Notes under the pieces: model-generated
Database searches by the model: none
Told to the model about the DNA's origin: nothing
Seen by the model: only the letters and a program-made list of their open reading frames with translations
Position numbers and translations under genes: made by a program
Assembly (NCBI GenBank): GCA_900239685.1
Contig: OENT01000599.1
Coordinates: forward strand, 21,920-85,919
Direction: 5' to 3'
Length of the DNA: 64,000 nucleotides
From: Rotaria macrura
Taxonomy: Eukaryota; Rotifera; Eurotatoria; Philodinida; Philodinidae
Shown here: in pieces, positions 11,160-22,319 of the stretch
Position numbering within the stretch: the first letter of the stretch is position 1
How the letters are laid out: each line of letters starts with the position of its first letter

Positions 11160-11815
11160 AAGACCAAGGAGGATCATTCCAAAAATTGGATCCGATCGGA
11201 TGCCTGTCGTTATGCGATCATGTTTCAATCGGAGTTTCTCTAATTCGACGAAATCTCATCGGATTCCTGGTTGCGATCCGACATTCCGACCCTTAGTGTT
11301 GGATTTTATCGAATCCTAGTATCGGAATCCGACTGGATTTCATGGTATGATCTAGCAGGCCTCTGCTATTGGGATTTAATGCTAACTCGTACGCAAATAA
11401 GAAAATAAGTTTCTCCCATCGGATTCAATATTCCACAACCCGGATTCCCATAGTATTTCATCGGATCGTTGGATCCTGTCAGATCCGATAGGATTCGGTA
11501 TCGGATTCATTAACCCGGGGTACATAAAAACGAAGAAATGTCACTGTGTGTGTGGCGCTCTTTCCACTATAGAGAATTTGAATTTTATATGAAACGTCTG
11601 AGAATCCTGTCGGATCCTACTCGAAGCGGGTCGGAATCCGATAGTAGGCTTTATTATTGGAACCAACCATCGGATATAATGTATATTACGTAGGAATCCG
11701 ACACCAAGAATCCGACTGTCGTTCCTCAACTCGGAACCCCATCGGATTTGTGTCGGATGGCGGGATCCTAGCAGATCCGATAGGATCCACTATCGGATTC
11801 AATCACCTGGGGATC
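11160..11815 (+). repeat. dispersed TCGGATCC/ATCCGATAGG family, two adjacent copies
   Basis: Rich in CGGATTC, GGATCCGATAGGATTC and TATCGGAATCCGAC words. 11176-11380 aligns over about 200 bp with 63590-63770, sharing the TTAGTGT(T/C)GGATTTTATC block. The two tails, ending at about 11517 and 11805, both finish with CGGATTCA followed by a C-rich CCTGGGG/CCCGGGG box, as expected for repeated element ends. ORFs here follow the repeat and are not genes. Confidence 0.65.
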
Positions 11816-11829
11816 AGTATTATCTGCTT

Positions 11830-12150
11830 CATGTCTTATTGTTTTCTCTCTAATATATGTGTTCTACTATCGTGAGAGAGAACTTGTGGCTCGCAGAAGT
11901 TACATTAAATAACAATCTTCTGCAATCGGCACTGCTTCCATCAAACTTGCTAGAAAGCGATCTTTTCTCATTTGGAAAGACAACAGTAACAATATACACC
12001 ACAGATATTGCAATGATACCAAAAATCGTCTATCCAAAGTACTGAAGATCAAGCCATTGTATACTTGAATTTGTTTGAGGTTTGTTTTTGTCTATTATAA
12101 TTGAATTCATAGGCTCGCTTTACTAAGAGCAAAGCTACAATCTAAAACTC
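11830..12150. other. non-coding, no feature recognised
   Basis: A 62-codon ORF at 11857-12045 shows no family resemblance. Confidence 0.35.
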
Positions 12151-12152
12151 AA

Positions 12153-12337
12153 TTATGTACATGCGGACTTGGCTCGATCTACAGCTGATTTCTCTTTATT
12201 TTTATTCTTGGACTGTACATTTCTTAATAATCCTTCTTTCTGGTAACCCTCCGCTGCGGGGCCAGTGGATTGCAATGCACGAATTTTCTCATTGCTGAAT
12301 CCCGTATGAACGCACTTTTCGTTTTTAGACGATGTCA
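12153..12337 (-). CDS. possible 3'-terminal exon of an unidentified gene
   Basis: On the minus strand a good acceptor (a T-poor tract then CAAGATTGCAG) precedes a 61-codon open stretch ending in a stop at 12153. The peptide is hydrophilic and Lys/Ser-rich with a highly charged tail (NKNKEKSAVDRAKSACT). I do not recognise it. The next ORF upstream on this strand (12381-12611) is hydrophobic and cannot be linked with confidence. It may equally be chance. Confidence 0.2.
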
Positions 12338-12619
12338 CTGCAATCTTGTTTTTTTTCCTTTCAGTGTCGACTCCGAACAGTTAAAATGTAACTAAGTGAG
12401 AATAACTTCTGCAAATATGAACTATTAACAACTCTGGTCTGTTTACAAGATACATAAAATCTGGCAGAAAAGGAATCCCGAAGTAGTATACATATATCCC
12501 TTGGTCAATATTTATCACATATTTTCCCCTCATATACTGATGGAATTGTTTCACAAAGCAAAGAAATTCAAATGAAACTACATAATAAATCGATATCACA
12601 TTTGAATTCATAGATTAAT

Positions 12620-13265
12620 AGGAAAAAACAGACTAAATCATATTTCGCATGTTGTGATGATGAAGTCATCCATACGGCTAGATCTTTCTTTTATTAAACC
12701 TTAGAATAAAGACGGGAACGCCCGCTCTCTAAAAAACGCCGTATCCCATAAAACCCTGAGAGGGTTCCCGAGTTTGTTACTATCTAAAACTATTAAAGGG
12801 TTTCAGAGACATGGTTTCCGAGAATTCGGGAACCAAGAAATGAAGTGAAAAATTCCTTCGCATACCAAACTCGGAAACGGATGAAAGGTTTCCGACGTTG
12901 CATTGTTCTCGATCTGAAATGAGAACCACCAGATTGTTATAAACCAGGACGATCGTTCTGCACACCGGACCCTGTCAGAGCAGACAATAAAGATGCGCGT
13001 AAGTTATTGCATCCTGTAGGAACACTTGGATATTCGCTGGAACGTAGCAGCACTCAGTCTGGAAACTTTACCTAAGTTTTTCGAATGATTTCCACCAACT
13101 TTTGTGGTGGAACACAGCAAGTTGGTAGTATTCAGTAGAAAAACTTGGCGAATTTCTCGGCATGGGCACCGCTTCCAATTTGCCATCGATTTCACGTGCT
13201 TTTCTACAGTATACGGTCATTCTACCACATCTTTTCTACCAGTTCCCACAGCATCAGGTTCATGA
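12620..13265. other. non-coding with locally repeated GGTTTCCGAG words
   Basis: Around 12700-12980 there are several GGTTCCCGAG/GGTTTCCGA words in both orientations, possibly a decayed element. No gene is supported. Confidence 0.35.
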
Positions 13266-13269
13266 AACC

Positions 13270-13612
13270 ACCAACTTGGGATCTTGAGTCTAAATAGAAA
13301 TGAAACAGTTGATCGGCTTTTAACTTTTGAAATCGAACTCACCATTATTATTTCTTAATCCAATGATAGATCTGAATACAAATAAAACAGTTGATAAGCT
13401 TTAAACTTTCAAAATCAAACTCACCATTATTCTTTGTTCATCTGTCATCGGATATAAATAGAAATGAAACAGTTGATCGACTTTTAACTTTTGAAATCGA
13501 ACTCACCACTAAAATTTCTTCATCTACCGTTGGATCTAAATATAAATAAACTGTTGATCAGCTTGAAAGTATTAAAATCGAACTCACCATTATTTATTCG
13601 TCATTGTATCTT
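13270..13612 (+). repeat. tandem repeat, 82-bp period, four copies
   Basis: AAACAGTTGATC-type anchors occur at about 13303, 13385, 13467 and 13547. Each unit carries TTTTAACTTTTGAAATCGAA then CTCACCATTATT. Spacing is regular at 80-82 bp while substitutions are frequent. Confidence 0.8.
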
Positions 13613-14750
13613 GGAGCTACGACACAATTACCAAAAATAATGATTTTCTCTTCGACTGATATGACAATTGACTTCATGAGACACAAGTATAAAGTGAAAA
13701 TATTGATATAGACATAACCGATCTCATGATTCATATTATCAGAAGTGACACGTATTTTCCCAGAATACCAAAAACAGAAAACACTTTTTGAGGATTCTTT
13801 TAACTATGCGCATCACTCAAAAATAACTTACGAAAACAGCAAATCATCTACATCCGCCAAACTTAACAATATTACATTGTTTTCACGATATAAACACTAC
13901 GCCTCAATAAGATATTATTATTTCCTCAGCGAACCGATCAAATGAGCCTCTTTCCAACAAACTATGTTTTAACGACCAGAAAAAGCTCATACGACAACGT
14001 GCGTTTCTGACCAACACAAGTTCAATTCGAAAAAATAGTAACAAATTCGAATTCGAGGACCCCAGTAACCTATTGCAAAGTTCCGACAAAATCGAGAAGG
14101 GAGTTGAGATAAAAATTCTTACTTTTCAGCAGTTGAATATTCGAAAGCCCGGCTTTCTGACCAATGAAAGTTTGGATTGAAAAAGTAACAACGGATTCGA
14201 ATTTTCTTCCGTAAAGTGGTATCATTATTTTGATCGCAAGACGGAAAGATTTTGAAAAGCGTCCGTTTGATGTATTTTTGTGATCATAAAGTACATTGCT
14301 CGGTAGATTTTAGTTCATTTGACCGGTTTTACCGTTTTGGAATAGTTCATGAAGTTTCCGATTGTTAAATGGAGCTCAGCAGCATTTTGTATTCCTCCTG
14401 CTTTACGTTTCATCTCAGGATGTGGCCCGAAGGAAGAGGTTTTTTATTTTATTTTTTTTACGCTTGAGTCATTTCATTTCGCATTAATCAGACATTGACA
14501 TTTGTAAGTCAAGTGCAAAATTTCTTCCATCGAATCCAGTATAAAGCTTAGTCTCTTATGGCCGTGTTGAATTTCCGTGGTTTTGAAGTTCACTTGATAA
14601 AAGACTGAATCAGATAAGTGTTTCGCTAAGAACATTTATTTGTCCAAAGTCATAATTTGTTTTTTATCATGTATAGTCCAAAGCTGAAACTTTTCATGAA
14701 TTGTAACATTGAATTATATGATTTCAAAAGTATCGGGTTGGCTGTGGGTG
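13613..14750. other. non-coding, no feature recognised
   Basis: Short ORFs (13745-13945 plus, 13904-14089 minus) show no family resemblance. No repeats found. Confidence 0.4.
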
Positions 14751-14759
14751 CGTAGAACA

Positions 14760-15222
14760 ATCGACCGTTCCACGACAAACGGGCGTTTGTTTCAGTTTTG
14801 TCAGAACGTCATCAGGTGGATTGTCTCAATATCGACGGTATTAAATCTTAGTTAGAGTAGCTCGAGTAGACTGTGAGTCATATTGTAGAAGAGCGTACCA
14901 CGACCGGTTTCGTCCTTGCTTAAGGGACTCATCAGATGGCATTGACTCTGTTACACTTGTTCGAATGATTACTTACACGAAATTAGCATATCATGAAACA
15001 AAGTATAATAATCTATGCGGAATTGCAAGCTAAATTCCGAAGAATATAATTTTCGAGCCGATAGATACATTTTTCATATAATAGTGGTGTGTCAAGCATA
15101 CCATGATCCAGATTTCGTCCTTGCTGAAGGGATTCATCAGATGGCATTGACTCTGTTACACTTGTTCGGTTCGAATGATTACTAACACGAAATTAGCATA
15201 TCATGAAACAAAGTATAATAAT
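14760..15222 (+). repeat. CACGAC...CATCAG repeat with a ~120-bp direct duplication
   Basis: 14894-15012 and 15099-15222 are near copies: TTTCGTCCTTGCT, then GGCATTGACTCTGTTACACT, then AAACAAAGTATAATAAT. A diverged third motif of the same layout (CCACGACAAACGG then GTCATCAGGTGG) lies at 14768-14822. The CGTTTCG...CATCAG pattern also occurs at 30312-30350, so this is a dispersed repeat. Confidence 0.65.
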
Positions 15223-15229
15223 TAGTTAA

Positions 15230-15540
15230 TATTTGGTCAAAAACACATTCATTTTATCTAATGGTAGTGCGATGTAATATTAAATGAATTTTTGCCGAAA
15301 AAGAGTATAATTCAATCGAATTACAACAACAATATAATAATAAATTGACCAACTAAAAGAATCAATTTAATAGAATTGAAACATGCAAACAAATACAAAT
15401 TAATATACAATTCCCTTCAAAAACCTGTTGCTTGGATAACTAAACCAATTATAATTCAATCTAATGTATATCGATGAAATAAAACACTTATTATTCCAAT
15501 TGCTAGCGATATTTATATAAGGCAATAGAAAAATCTTCAT
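15230..15540. other. AT-rich non-coding spacer
   Basis: Nothing beyond AT-rich simple sequence. Confidence 0.4.
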
Positions 15541-15547
15541 CAAACAT

Positions 15548-15646
15548 TGGGCTGGGCGGCCCAACAAAAAAGCAGACCACCCGGCCCATCTAAAATTTTC
15601 TTTGTGCCGGGCACAGGTGGGCCGGACGGCCCATTTCGAGGCCTGA
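15548..15646 (-). mobile_element. GC-rich element end, hAT-like CAGGCCTCG terminus
   Basis: Read on the minus strand, the block starts CAGGCCTCGAAATGGG and continues through GGGCCGTCCGGCCCA and GGGCCGGGTGG repeats. GGCCCG-rich subterminal repeats with a CAGGCC start are typical of some hAT transposon ends. The partner end was not found, so this is a fragment. Confidence 0.4.
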
Positions 15647-15659
15647 TAGACGTGACATA

Positions 15660-16110
15660 ATCGTATTCAAAATGAATGTTGAATCTTTCTAGCCTAAATT
15701 TTGTTCATGAATTCTTTTTTCTCGTCTTTCTTCAAGAATGACATTGCACATGCTCTTGTAGATTTGATTTGGCTATGCACACAACGAACAACGAACAACG
15801 AATACTAATCCGAATTGTAAAATTATAAAAAATTGATTTAATTATGCCTGTGCCAATTCAGATGAAACACCTCACACTACTAATTCGTCGCGTTTTGCAG
15901 GTTTTATTTTCTACTTGTTTTTGTATAGTATTAAACTTATTTCCTGTATAAATATTTAGTGGAATCCAATGAAACATCATCCAATGTTAATGAAGAATAT
16001 GCTTGAACACTTCTGAGAGGAATTTATGCATGGCAAAAAACTAACAGTGTAAAATAGCGAGATAAACACGAACTTATTTCTTCGATTGAACATGTTTGAT
16101 TTCTACTCTT
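15660..16110. other. non-coding upstream of the BTAF1-like fragment
   Basis: Contains an (ACGAACA)n microsatellite near 15780. No earlier BTAF1 exon could be recognised here. Confidence 0.35.
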
Positions 16111-16114
16111 TTAG

Positions 16115-18060
16115 GATGATACAACACGAAATCCTCTAAATCGTGATTCATCGACTGATTCAACGTCAACGCCGTCTTCCAATAGTTCGACTAAAAAAAA
16201 ATTCGTTAGCGAATTTCTAAAATGAAATAATAGCAAAATCTGCATGCATATATATATGGTCATCGTTTTAGAATTTTGAGTCATCAAATAATCATGATTG
16301 TAAAAAACATGGGGGAGAATATGCTTTATCTGCAATTTGTCGTCGATTTGGTGTTGAATTGAAATCGAAATTGCCAGATTTATATAATCAAACAGTAACA
16401 GATATTGAACTATTTAATAATGGTTTGTTGAATTTTATTAATTATTAATGTTGAATATCTCGAGAAAAAATATGAATTCATTTTTAGTCAATAAAACAGA
16501 AGTAGTCGGAAATAAAAATAGGTTTTATTCGAAATAGAATCGTCTCACTATTATCAATTATATATTTAGATTTTCCTTAAATCGTTGTACAGAAACATGC
16601 TTGAGAATTTATTTATCGTCATGAATATCTGCTGGTAAATACTGCGATTTTCCTTTTTCGATATATGTACGTGTAAATTTTTTCAAGCAAAGGCAATTGA
16701 ATCCTTGAAGAAAACTTTGCTTCATACTAAGAAAGAACAATTTGTGTCGATACATGACGATAGTTCGAACTGGATACAGATTACAGTGTATGGAATAATA
16801 ACTCTAACCTAGAGATATTTCTTCATTGGCATGATCGTTATCTTGAAACATTCTGAATGATGATACGTCTAGTTATAAATAATAGTTTTAATAGTGTATT
16901 TTTGGGAGTTTTATGAAAATGGCATGCATTGTTGTGAAAATCAAATTCGACCAATCAGAGAGGTTCTTCAATTGACTTTGTAAGTAAAAGTTTCGCTTCG
17001 CAGAAATTCTGCTTAATGCTAGTCTATCTAAAGCGAGATTCGTTTCGAAAAAGAATGTAACAAGACGAATGATTGTGGTACAATTTGAAATACTTTACGG
17101 ATTGTAATGGAGTTTTAAATCTTTGAAGCGGTACTGAATGTAGATTTTGAAAAGAACATTAACTTCATTATAATATTATTAAATGCTATCAATTAAAACA
17201 TTGTCCTGAAGACTTAAGAGATAAGAAAAGTTTTATACTTAAACCATGACTTCATAGGTGGCATTAATTTAATAAAAATTGTTCTCATTTTATTTAGATT
17301 TATGTCAAACTCAGTGAACTAGTGATGCTCAACATGTAGCAGATACAATTCAGTTTCTAACTACTCTCACCCCCATGTGCATCAAACTATTTTAAATCAT
17401 GTAAATCATCATATATAATCTACATTCAATAATTTCTTTTTGTTTTAGTATCTTGAACTCTTACCTAATTTATCTGAATGTTTATCATCAAAATATACAG
17501 CCATACGCTTTTTAACTGCACGTTCTATTGGTATTTTATCAGTATATAATATTGAATATGTACTTCAATCTATTATTGGAACTATTCTACCGAAATTAAC
17601 AAATACAAATATGGATACAAGTTATCTACAGAGACCAATCGAAACTATATATCGAAAGGAAGAAAAAAACAATAATTTGTTTCATTTTCTTTTTAAAATT
17701 CATTCATTTACAATTCTTAGATGTTATCGATAGGCAAGTACTTAATATTGTTCCTTATGCAAAACAGTTAATGTTACCTTGTATTCAAACAATGACACAT
17801 CAAGATTGGTATATACGTTCGTTAGCTAGTAATTATTTTGCTGTTCTTATTAAATACTATGCTCTGTGCGTAAGAGATCCATTGCTGAATAAAATTGTTG
17901 TGAAAATTTCAATGATATCCTTCGATTTAGAATGATGATAAAAAAGTTGAAAATACAAATGGGACTGAAAATTTTCTTGAACAATTTTTTCGATAATAGT
18001 AAAATGCCTGCTTATCATTTATCAATGCAAGTAAACGCAGATATTCGACCATATCAGCAT
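16115..18060 (+). pseudogene. BTAF1/Mot1-like TBP-associated factor fragment
   Basis: Several exon-like blocks keep the order of BTAF1 (TAF-172), the SNF2-family ATPase that removes TBP from DNA. About 16272-16417 encodes HGGEYALSAICRRFGVELK, a HEAT-repeat stretch; 17449-17660 encodes ELLPNLSECLSSKYTAIRFL; 17721-17880 encodes VPYAKQLMLPCIQTMTH and a following helix; 17940-18060 encodes ENFLEQFF and then MQVNADIRPYQH, the junction just before the SNF2 helicase domain. A GTAAGT donor follows at 18061 but no helicase exon follows. Two in-frame stops and a one-base frameshift after the poly-T at about 17985 break the last block. A Ser/Thr-rich piece at 16115-16221 may be a linker exon. Recognition is from remembered family features, so exon edges are approximate. 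It looks like a truncated, decayed paralogue. Confidence 0.6.
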
Positions 18061-18690
18061 GTAAGTATAATTTACAAAATAAAGCATAAATGAACGATAT
18101 TATTCAGTAGGTCGTTTACTAGATAGAGGAATTTCTATCAAATCATCAGTTCATTTCAATGTTTTTATCGACTGATACATGCGAACTAATAGATTTCTGA
18201 GCAAAGAATAACTCATGTTTTGATTGCCTTCTACTATCAAAGTAGCTCAAAATCATATGAACGAATTCATATGAACTGTTCTCATGCGACGTTATTAATT
18301 CTTGGGCTTGTACAGTTCACGCTGATATGAGCACTCATTAGTATGAACTGTACAATCATAACAAAATCAAACGTTCAAAGATATTTCAATAAATATAGCT
18401 TAACTTTTACCAATTTTCAACGGGCAAAATTTCACGTAAAGATCTTATCATCAAGAATAAGAGATAATATTTCACATTTTCCACTTACAGAAAACCATCG
18501 ATCTGTCAGTGAAGCAATTGTGAAATGAACTCATCCAGTTTTTCTATTTACATCGAATGACTGAAATCAACAGAATTTGGGTGTGTGTGTTGTTGTGTTT
18601 GTGAGTTTTGGTCTTATGGTATGAGATTGACTGAGCGTGTACACGTCATCTGAGTTCTGCTTCTACGTCCACACCACCGGACGCAGAGCC
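18061..18690. other. non-coding, downstream of the BTAF1-like fragment
   Basis: No SNF2 motifs appear. GGGTGTGTGTGTTGTTGTG at about 18580 is a GT-rich run near the left side of the next element. Confidence 0.4.
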
Positions 18691-18699
18691 ACTGCCATC

Positions 18700-19058
18700 C
18701 CACACAGATAAACATTTGGAAAAACGCGTTTAAACGCTCAATCGGGAACGCCGATTGTGCATCACTAATACTCATTAGCAAAACGGAAGAAACGCGTTGT
18801 TCAAGCAGAATTTTCACTTTCGGAGCGTGAAAACGGATAAAACTATAGTCCTGAGCGGTAAAACGCATAACTATTCGGCAACATAAAAGCCAATGCGTTA
18901 CAACCATTTGAATCAGAGTTTTTTTCCATTCTCACGCTCCGAAAGTGAAAATTCTGCGCAAAAAACGCGTTTCTTGCGTTTTTTAATGTGTGTTAGTGAC
19001 TCACAATCGGTCTTCCCGATTGAGCGTTTAAACGCATTTTTCCAAATGTTTATCTGCT
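18700..19058. mobile_element. foldback element with ACGCGTTTAAACGC arms
   Basis: Arms of about 130 bp, roughly 18702-18840 and 18930-19057, are inverted copies. Both contain AGATAAACATTTGGAAAAA, GCGTTTAAACGCTCAATCGG and AGAATTTTCACTTTCGGAGC. A CACACACCCACACCCCCC run follows at about 19090. ORFs of 97, 74 and 62 codons are readings through the hairpin. Confidence 0.75.
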
Positions 19059-19087
19059 TGGGATATGGACAGCTACACCCCTCACCG

Positions 19088-19108
19088 TCACACACACCCA
19101 CACCCCCC
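19088..19108 (-). repeat. telomere-like CCCACACC run
   Basis: CACACACACCCACACCCCCC next to the foldback element, opposite in orientation to the GT-rich run at about 18580 on its other side. Confidence 0.45.
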
Positions 19109-19384
19109 GAAAATTGACTTATTTTGAGGGGCGAGGGTCCCTAAGAGAAGGTCGATTTGTTTCTATTTAACTCGTCTACCGAGCTTCTTGCTGATTTGGA
19201 AAGTTACGAAAGGCGGAACTGCCTGATCAGTCGCTTTAGCAAGGACGAAAGCGACCATAGTTAGCTTGATATGTACACCACGCACACGCTCACACTCGAT
19301 GTTGGTGCATATGCATGTACTAGTGGAATTTTGAATGGTGCTGCGTTGAATCTGGTTGTAGTAATTCGCGAGATTACTTAATTG

Positions 19385-19768
19385 TAGGGGTGGCACTTTA
19401 ACTTTAGAACACTTTAAAAAAAGTGTTAAAGTTTAAAGTAAAAACAGTTTAAACTTTAACTTTAATTAAAGCAAAACACTTAAACACTTTAACTTTAATA
19501 AAAGTAGTGTAAAAATGAAAAATAATTTTTAGCTCTTTATTTGCGATTTGGTGTGGTTTTTACAGTTACTTTAAACTTTAANTTAAAGTTTAAAGTAACT
19601 GTAAAAACCACACCAAATCGCAAATAAAGAGCTAAAAATTATTTTTCATTTTTACACTACTTTTATTAAAGTTAAAGTGTTAAAGTGTTTTGCTTTAATT
19701 AAAGTTAAAGTTTAAACTGTTTTTACTTTAACTTTAACTTTTAAAATAAAGTTAAAGTGCCACCCCTA
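19385..19768. mobile_element. hAT-type palindromic MITE with 8-bp target duplication
   Basis: The element begins TAGGGGTGGCACTTTAAC and ends GTTAAAGTGCCACCCCTA, and is flanked on both sides by CTTAATTG (19377-19384 and 19769-19776), an exact 8-bp duplication. Termini of the YAGGGGTGGC type with 8-bp duplications are diagnostic of the hAT superfamily. The interior is a near-perfect hairpin of AACTTTAA words whose apex is a single N at 19582, so central sequence may be missing. No coding capacity. Confidence 0.85.
19582..19582. other. assembly gap (single N) at hairpin apex
   Basis: The N lies exactly at the centre of the palindrome, where assembly of a hairpin would fail. Confidence 0.7.
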
Positions 19769-19789
19769 CTTAATTGCATCCTCTGAGTA

Positions 19790-20380
19790 CCTTTCTGACT
19801 TTCCTACTCAGCAGCAGTCCTACACCTCTTACGTCTGTATTATCTTCTCGTGACAAGATGGAGTCTCTATTTGATGTTTCAACTTTACCAGCTAATCGTA
19901 CTTCCAATATACCTATGGCATCGTCTCTGAACCCCTTCATCTCATGTGTTACTAATTCCAGTTTTTCAGTTGTTCGTAATGTTTGAACTTTCCATGTTGC
20001 AATCGTTAGGATGTTATTGGCTAGCTTTAATTTCTCTGTGCTAATTCTCTCTCAACTTCTTCTGCTTTGTTTTCCATTAATTAATTTTTCGGCTCTGCCA
20101 TGGATTCTCGGCAGTCAACACGGACCTTGTTGGGTCTAGCGACGGCCGAGTCAGTATGGTTTTCTACTATCTACACTCATGGTTGGTTTGTATCGTCTTT
20201 CCTCTTTTTTTTTACAAACAGCGGCATCTGCACTGCTTTCTTTCCAACGGTTCACTTCCGTTTCCGGACTAGTGACCGGCACAACACATCTCCATAGGAG
20301 AGGCTATCGTGTGGTTTTCATATTTATTAAATGTTCATTTAATACATTTCCGAATTTATAGATATCCGAGACAATCACAA
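19790..20380. other. non-coding, pyrimidine-rich
   Basis: ORFs of 60-70 codons at 19774-19986, 20100-20297 and 20179-20361 are Ser/Thr/Phe-rich readings of a C/T-rich stretch with no family resemblance. Confidence 0.35.
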
Positions 20381-20384
20381 AAAA

Positions 20385-20475
20385 GTGGGTTGCCCAAGCT
20401 CATTACATGGCAAGTGACGCTGAGGCTTGAACTCAGTAACTAGAGATAATGTGACGAGCAAATTATCACTCAAAA
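20385..20475 (-). ncRNA. tRNA-like / tRNA-derived SINE head (degenerate)
   Basis: On the minus strand a perfect T-arm (CTGAG TTCAAGC CTCAG, 20420-20436) gives a pol III B-box-like GAGTTCAAGCCTC, and a GAGTGATAATTTGCTC segment upstream could be a D-arm. The anticodon stem does not fold well. This is better read as a SINE head or decayed tRNA than as a working gene. Confidence 0.3.
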
Positions 20476-20823
20476 AGCTCCCAACCAAAGGATCGGCACT
20501 AACCGATGAAGAAGAATCACTCTTACTATATCAATATCATCATTCAATCAGCAGACAGGTTATCACGCGAACATATTGTGTTTCAGTTAATTAAAGAGTG
20601 AATCTTGATCTTAAGAGAATAGATAAACCTATGCACAACATCATATTAACCAGCAAGTTACTAATGAAAAGCAATAAATATTTCTAAATCAAGAAAGAAC
20701 AACGCGTCGTACACAAAAAACGAAACGTCTTTTTCCATTCTTAATCTCAGTTTAACAGAAGCCAATCAGCAAAACATACTGTTAACTAACTTCCAACCGT
20801 CTCATTTTTCTTGAAAACCTTCA

Positions 20824-22187
20824 CTATTTAGTGTCCTGCCTACTACGGTAGAACAGCCAGGACAGACGGTCTGCCCATTCATCTCCCATTTGATTTCCAT
20901 AGAAACTCAGTGTGATGAGTGTCTGTGTGAAAGAGTGGTAATGTGACTAAAGTATGAATGAAGTATGAATGAAACTCACTGTGTTGTGTTGCAATGCTTC
21001 AGCGAGATATTGTGCTCCTTGGTCTCCGATTTCATTTCTATAGAGATGAAGTGTGGTGAGTGTCTGTGAAAAAGAGTGGATATGTAGCTAAAATATGCAT
21101 GAAGTGTGAATAAGAGTCACGTTGTTATGTTGTAAAGCTTGCGCAAGATGTTGTGCTCCTTGGTCTCCAACTCCATTAGAACCGAGATCAAGTGTCTTGA
21201 GTGCCTACGTAAAAGATTCGATACATGAATAAAGTATGTGTGAAACGTGATTGAGAGTCACTGTGTTATGTTGTAATGCTTGAGCGAGACGTTGTGCTCC
21301 TTGATCTCCGACTCCATTAGGACCGAGATGAAGTGTCGTGAGTGTCTATGTGAAAGAGTGGATATGTGAATAGAGTACGTGTGAAGTGGAAATGAGACTC
21401 ACGGTGTTATGTTGTAATGCTTGAGCGAGATGTTCTGCTCCTTGGTCCCCGACTTGATTGGAACCGAGATGAAGTGTCTTGAGTGTCTACGTGAAAGACT
21501 CGATACATGAATAAAGTATGTGTGAAGCGTGATTGAACGTCACTGTGTTATGTTGTAATGCTTGAGCGAGATCTTGTGCTCCTAGGTCTCCAATTTCATT
21601 CACGCGGAGATAAAGTGACGTGAGTGTCTGTGTGAAAGACTGGATAAGAGCTTAATGTTTGCGCAGTGCGAATGAGAGTCACGGCGTTATGTTGTAATGC
21701 TCGAGACAGATGTTGTGCTCCTTGATCTCCGATTTGATTACAAACTAGTTGAAGTGTGGTGAGTGTCTGTGTGAGAGTGGATACGAGAAAATAGTATGTG
21801 TGCAGTGTGAATGAGAGTCACGGTGTTGTGTTTTAATGCTTCAGCGAGATTTATTGCTCCTTGGTCTCCGATTCGATTATCGTCGAGATGAAGTGTGGTG
21901 AGTGTCTGTGTCAAAGAGTGGATATCAGAAAATAGTATGTGTGCAGTGTGAATGAGAGTCACGGTGTTGTGTTTTAATGCTTCAGCGAGATTGAGTGCTC
22001 CTTGCTCTCCGATTCCATTATAATAGAGATGAAGTGTGATGAGAGTCTGTGTGCAATAGTGGATATGTGAATATAGCATGTGTGCAGTGTGAATGAGAGT
22101 CACCGTATCATATTTTAATGCTTCAGCGAGATTTAGTGCTCCTTGGTCTCCGATTTTGTCGTTTCCGAGCCAAAGTGTGGTGAGCGT
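20824..22187 (-). CDS. NLRC3-like leucine-rich-repeat protein, 3' exons
   Basis: Ten exons on the minus strand each encode one ribonuclease-inhibitor-type LRR (TLxTLxLxxNxIGDQGA then LAxALxHN). Nine are exactly 84 nt, phase 0: 22104-22187, 21963-22046, 21822-21905, 21683-21766, 21544-21627, 21403-21486, 21262-21345, 21121-21204, 20980-21063. The tenth, 20824-20922, keeps the LRR start, then turns into a divergent tail (WLFYRSRQDTK) and a stop. Introns are 55-58 nt with GT-AG ends (GTGACTC start, CACACAG end). In NLRC3-like proteins such repeats form the sensor-like C-terminal horseshoe. No 5' exon with NACHT or other domain is visible above 22187; an acceptor-like TTTTTTCACACAG precedes the first exon, so upstream exons were lost or are unrecognised. 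The gene may be a 5'-truncated copy. Confidence 0.75.
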
Positions 22188-22319
22188 CTGTGTGAAAAAA
22201 TCTTGATAGCACCATCGTACCGTGTGTAGAAGAATCAAGTGCATATGGTAAATACTATTGAAAGAGGCACTAACAATTAACTGTGTGGCAGTTCCAGATG
22301 CACAGCTTTCAAGAGTAGT

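Noticed and set aside
13270..13612. Possible CRISPR-like regular repeat
   Set aside because: Units are contiguous 82-bp tandem copies with no distinct spacers, and the genome is eukaryotic.
18614..19117. ORFs of 62-97 codons on both strands
   Set aside because: They are readings of the foldback arms, mirrored on the two strands.
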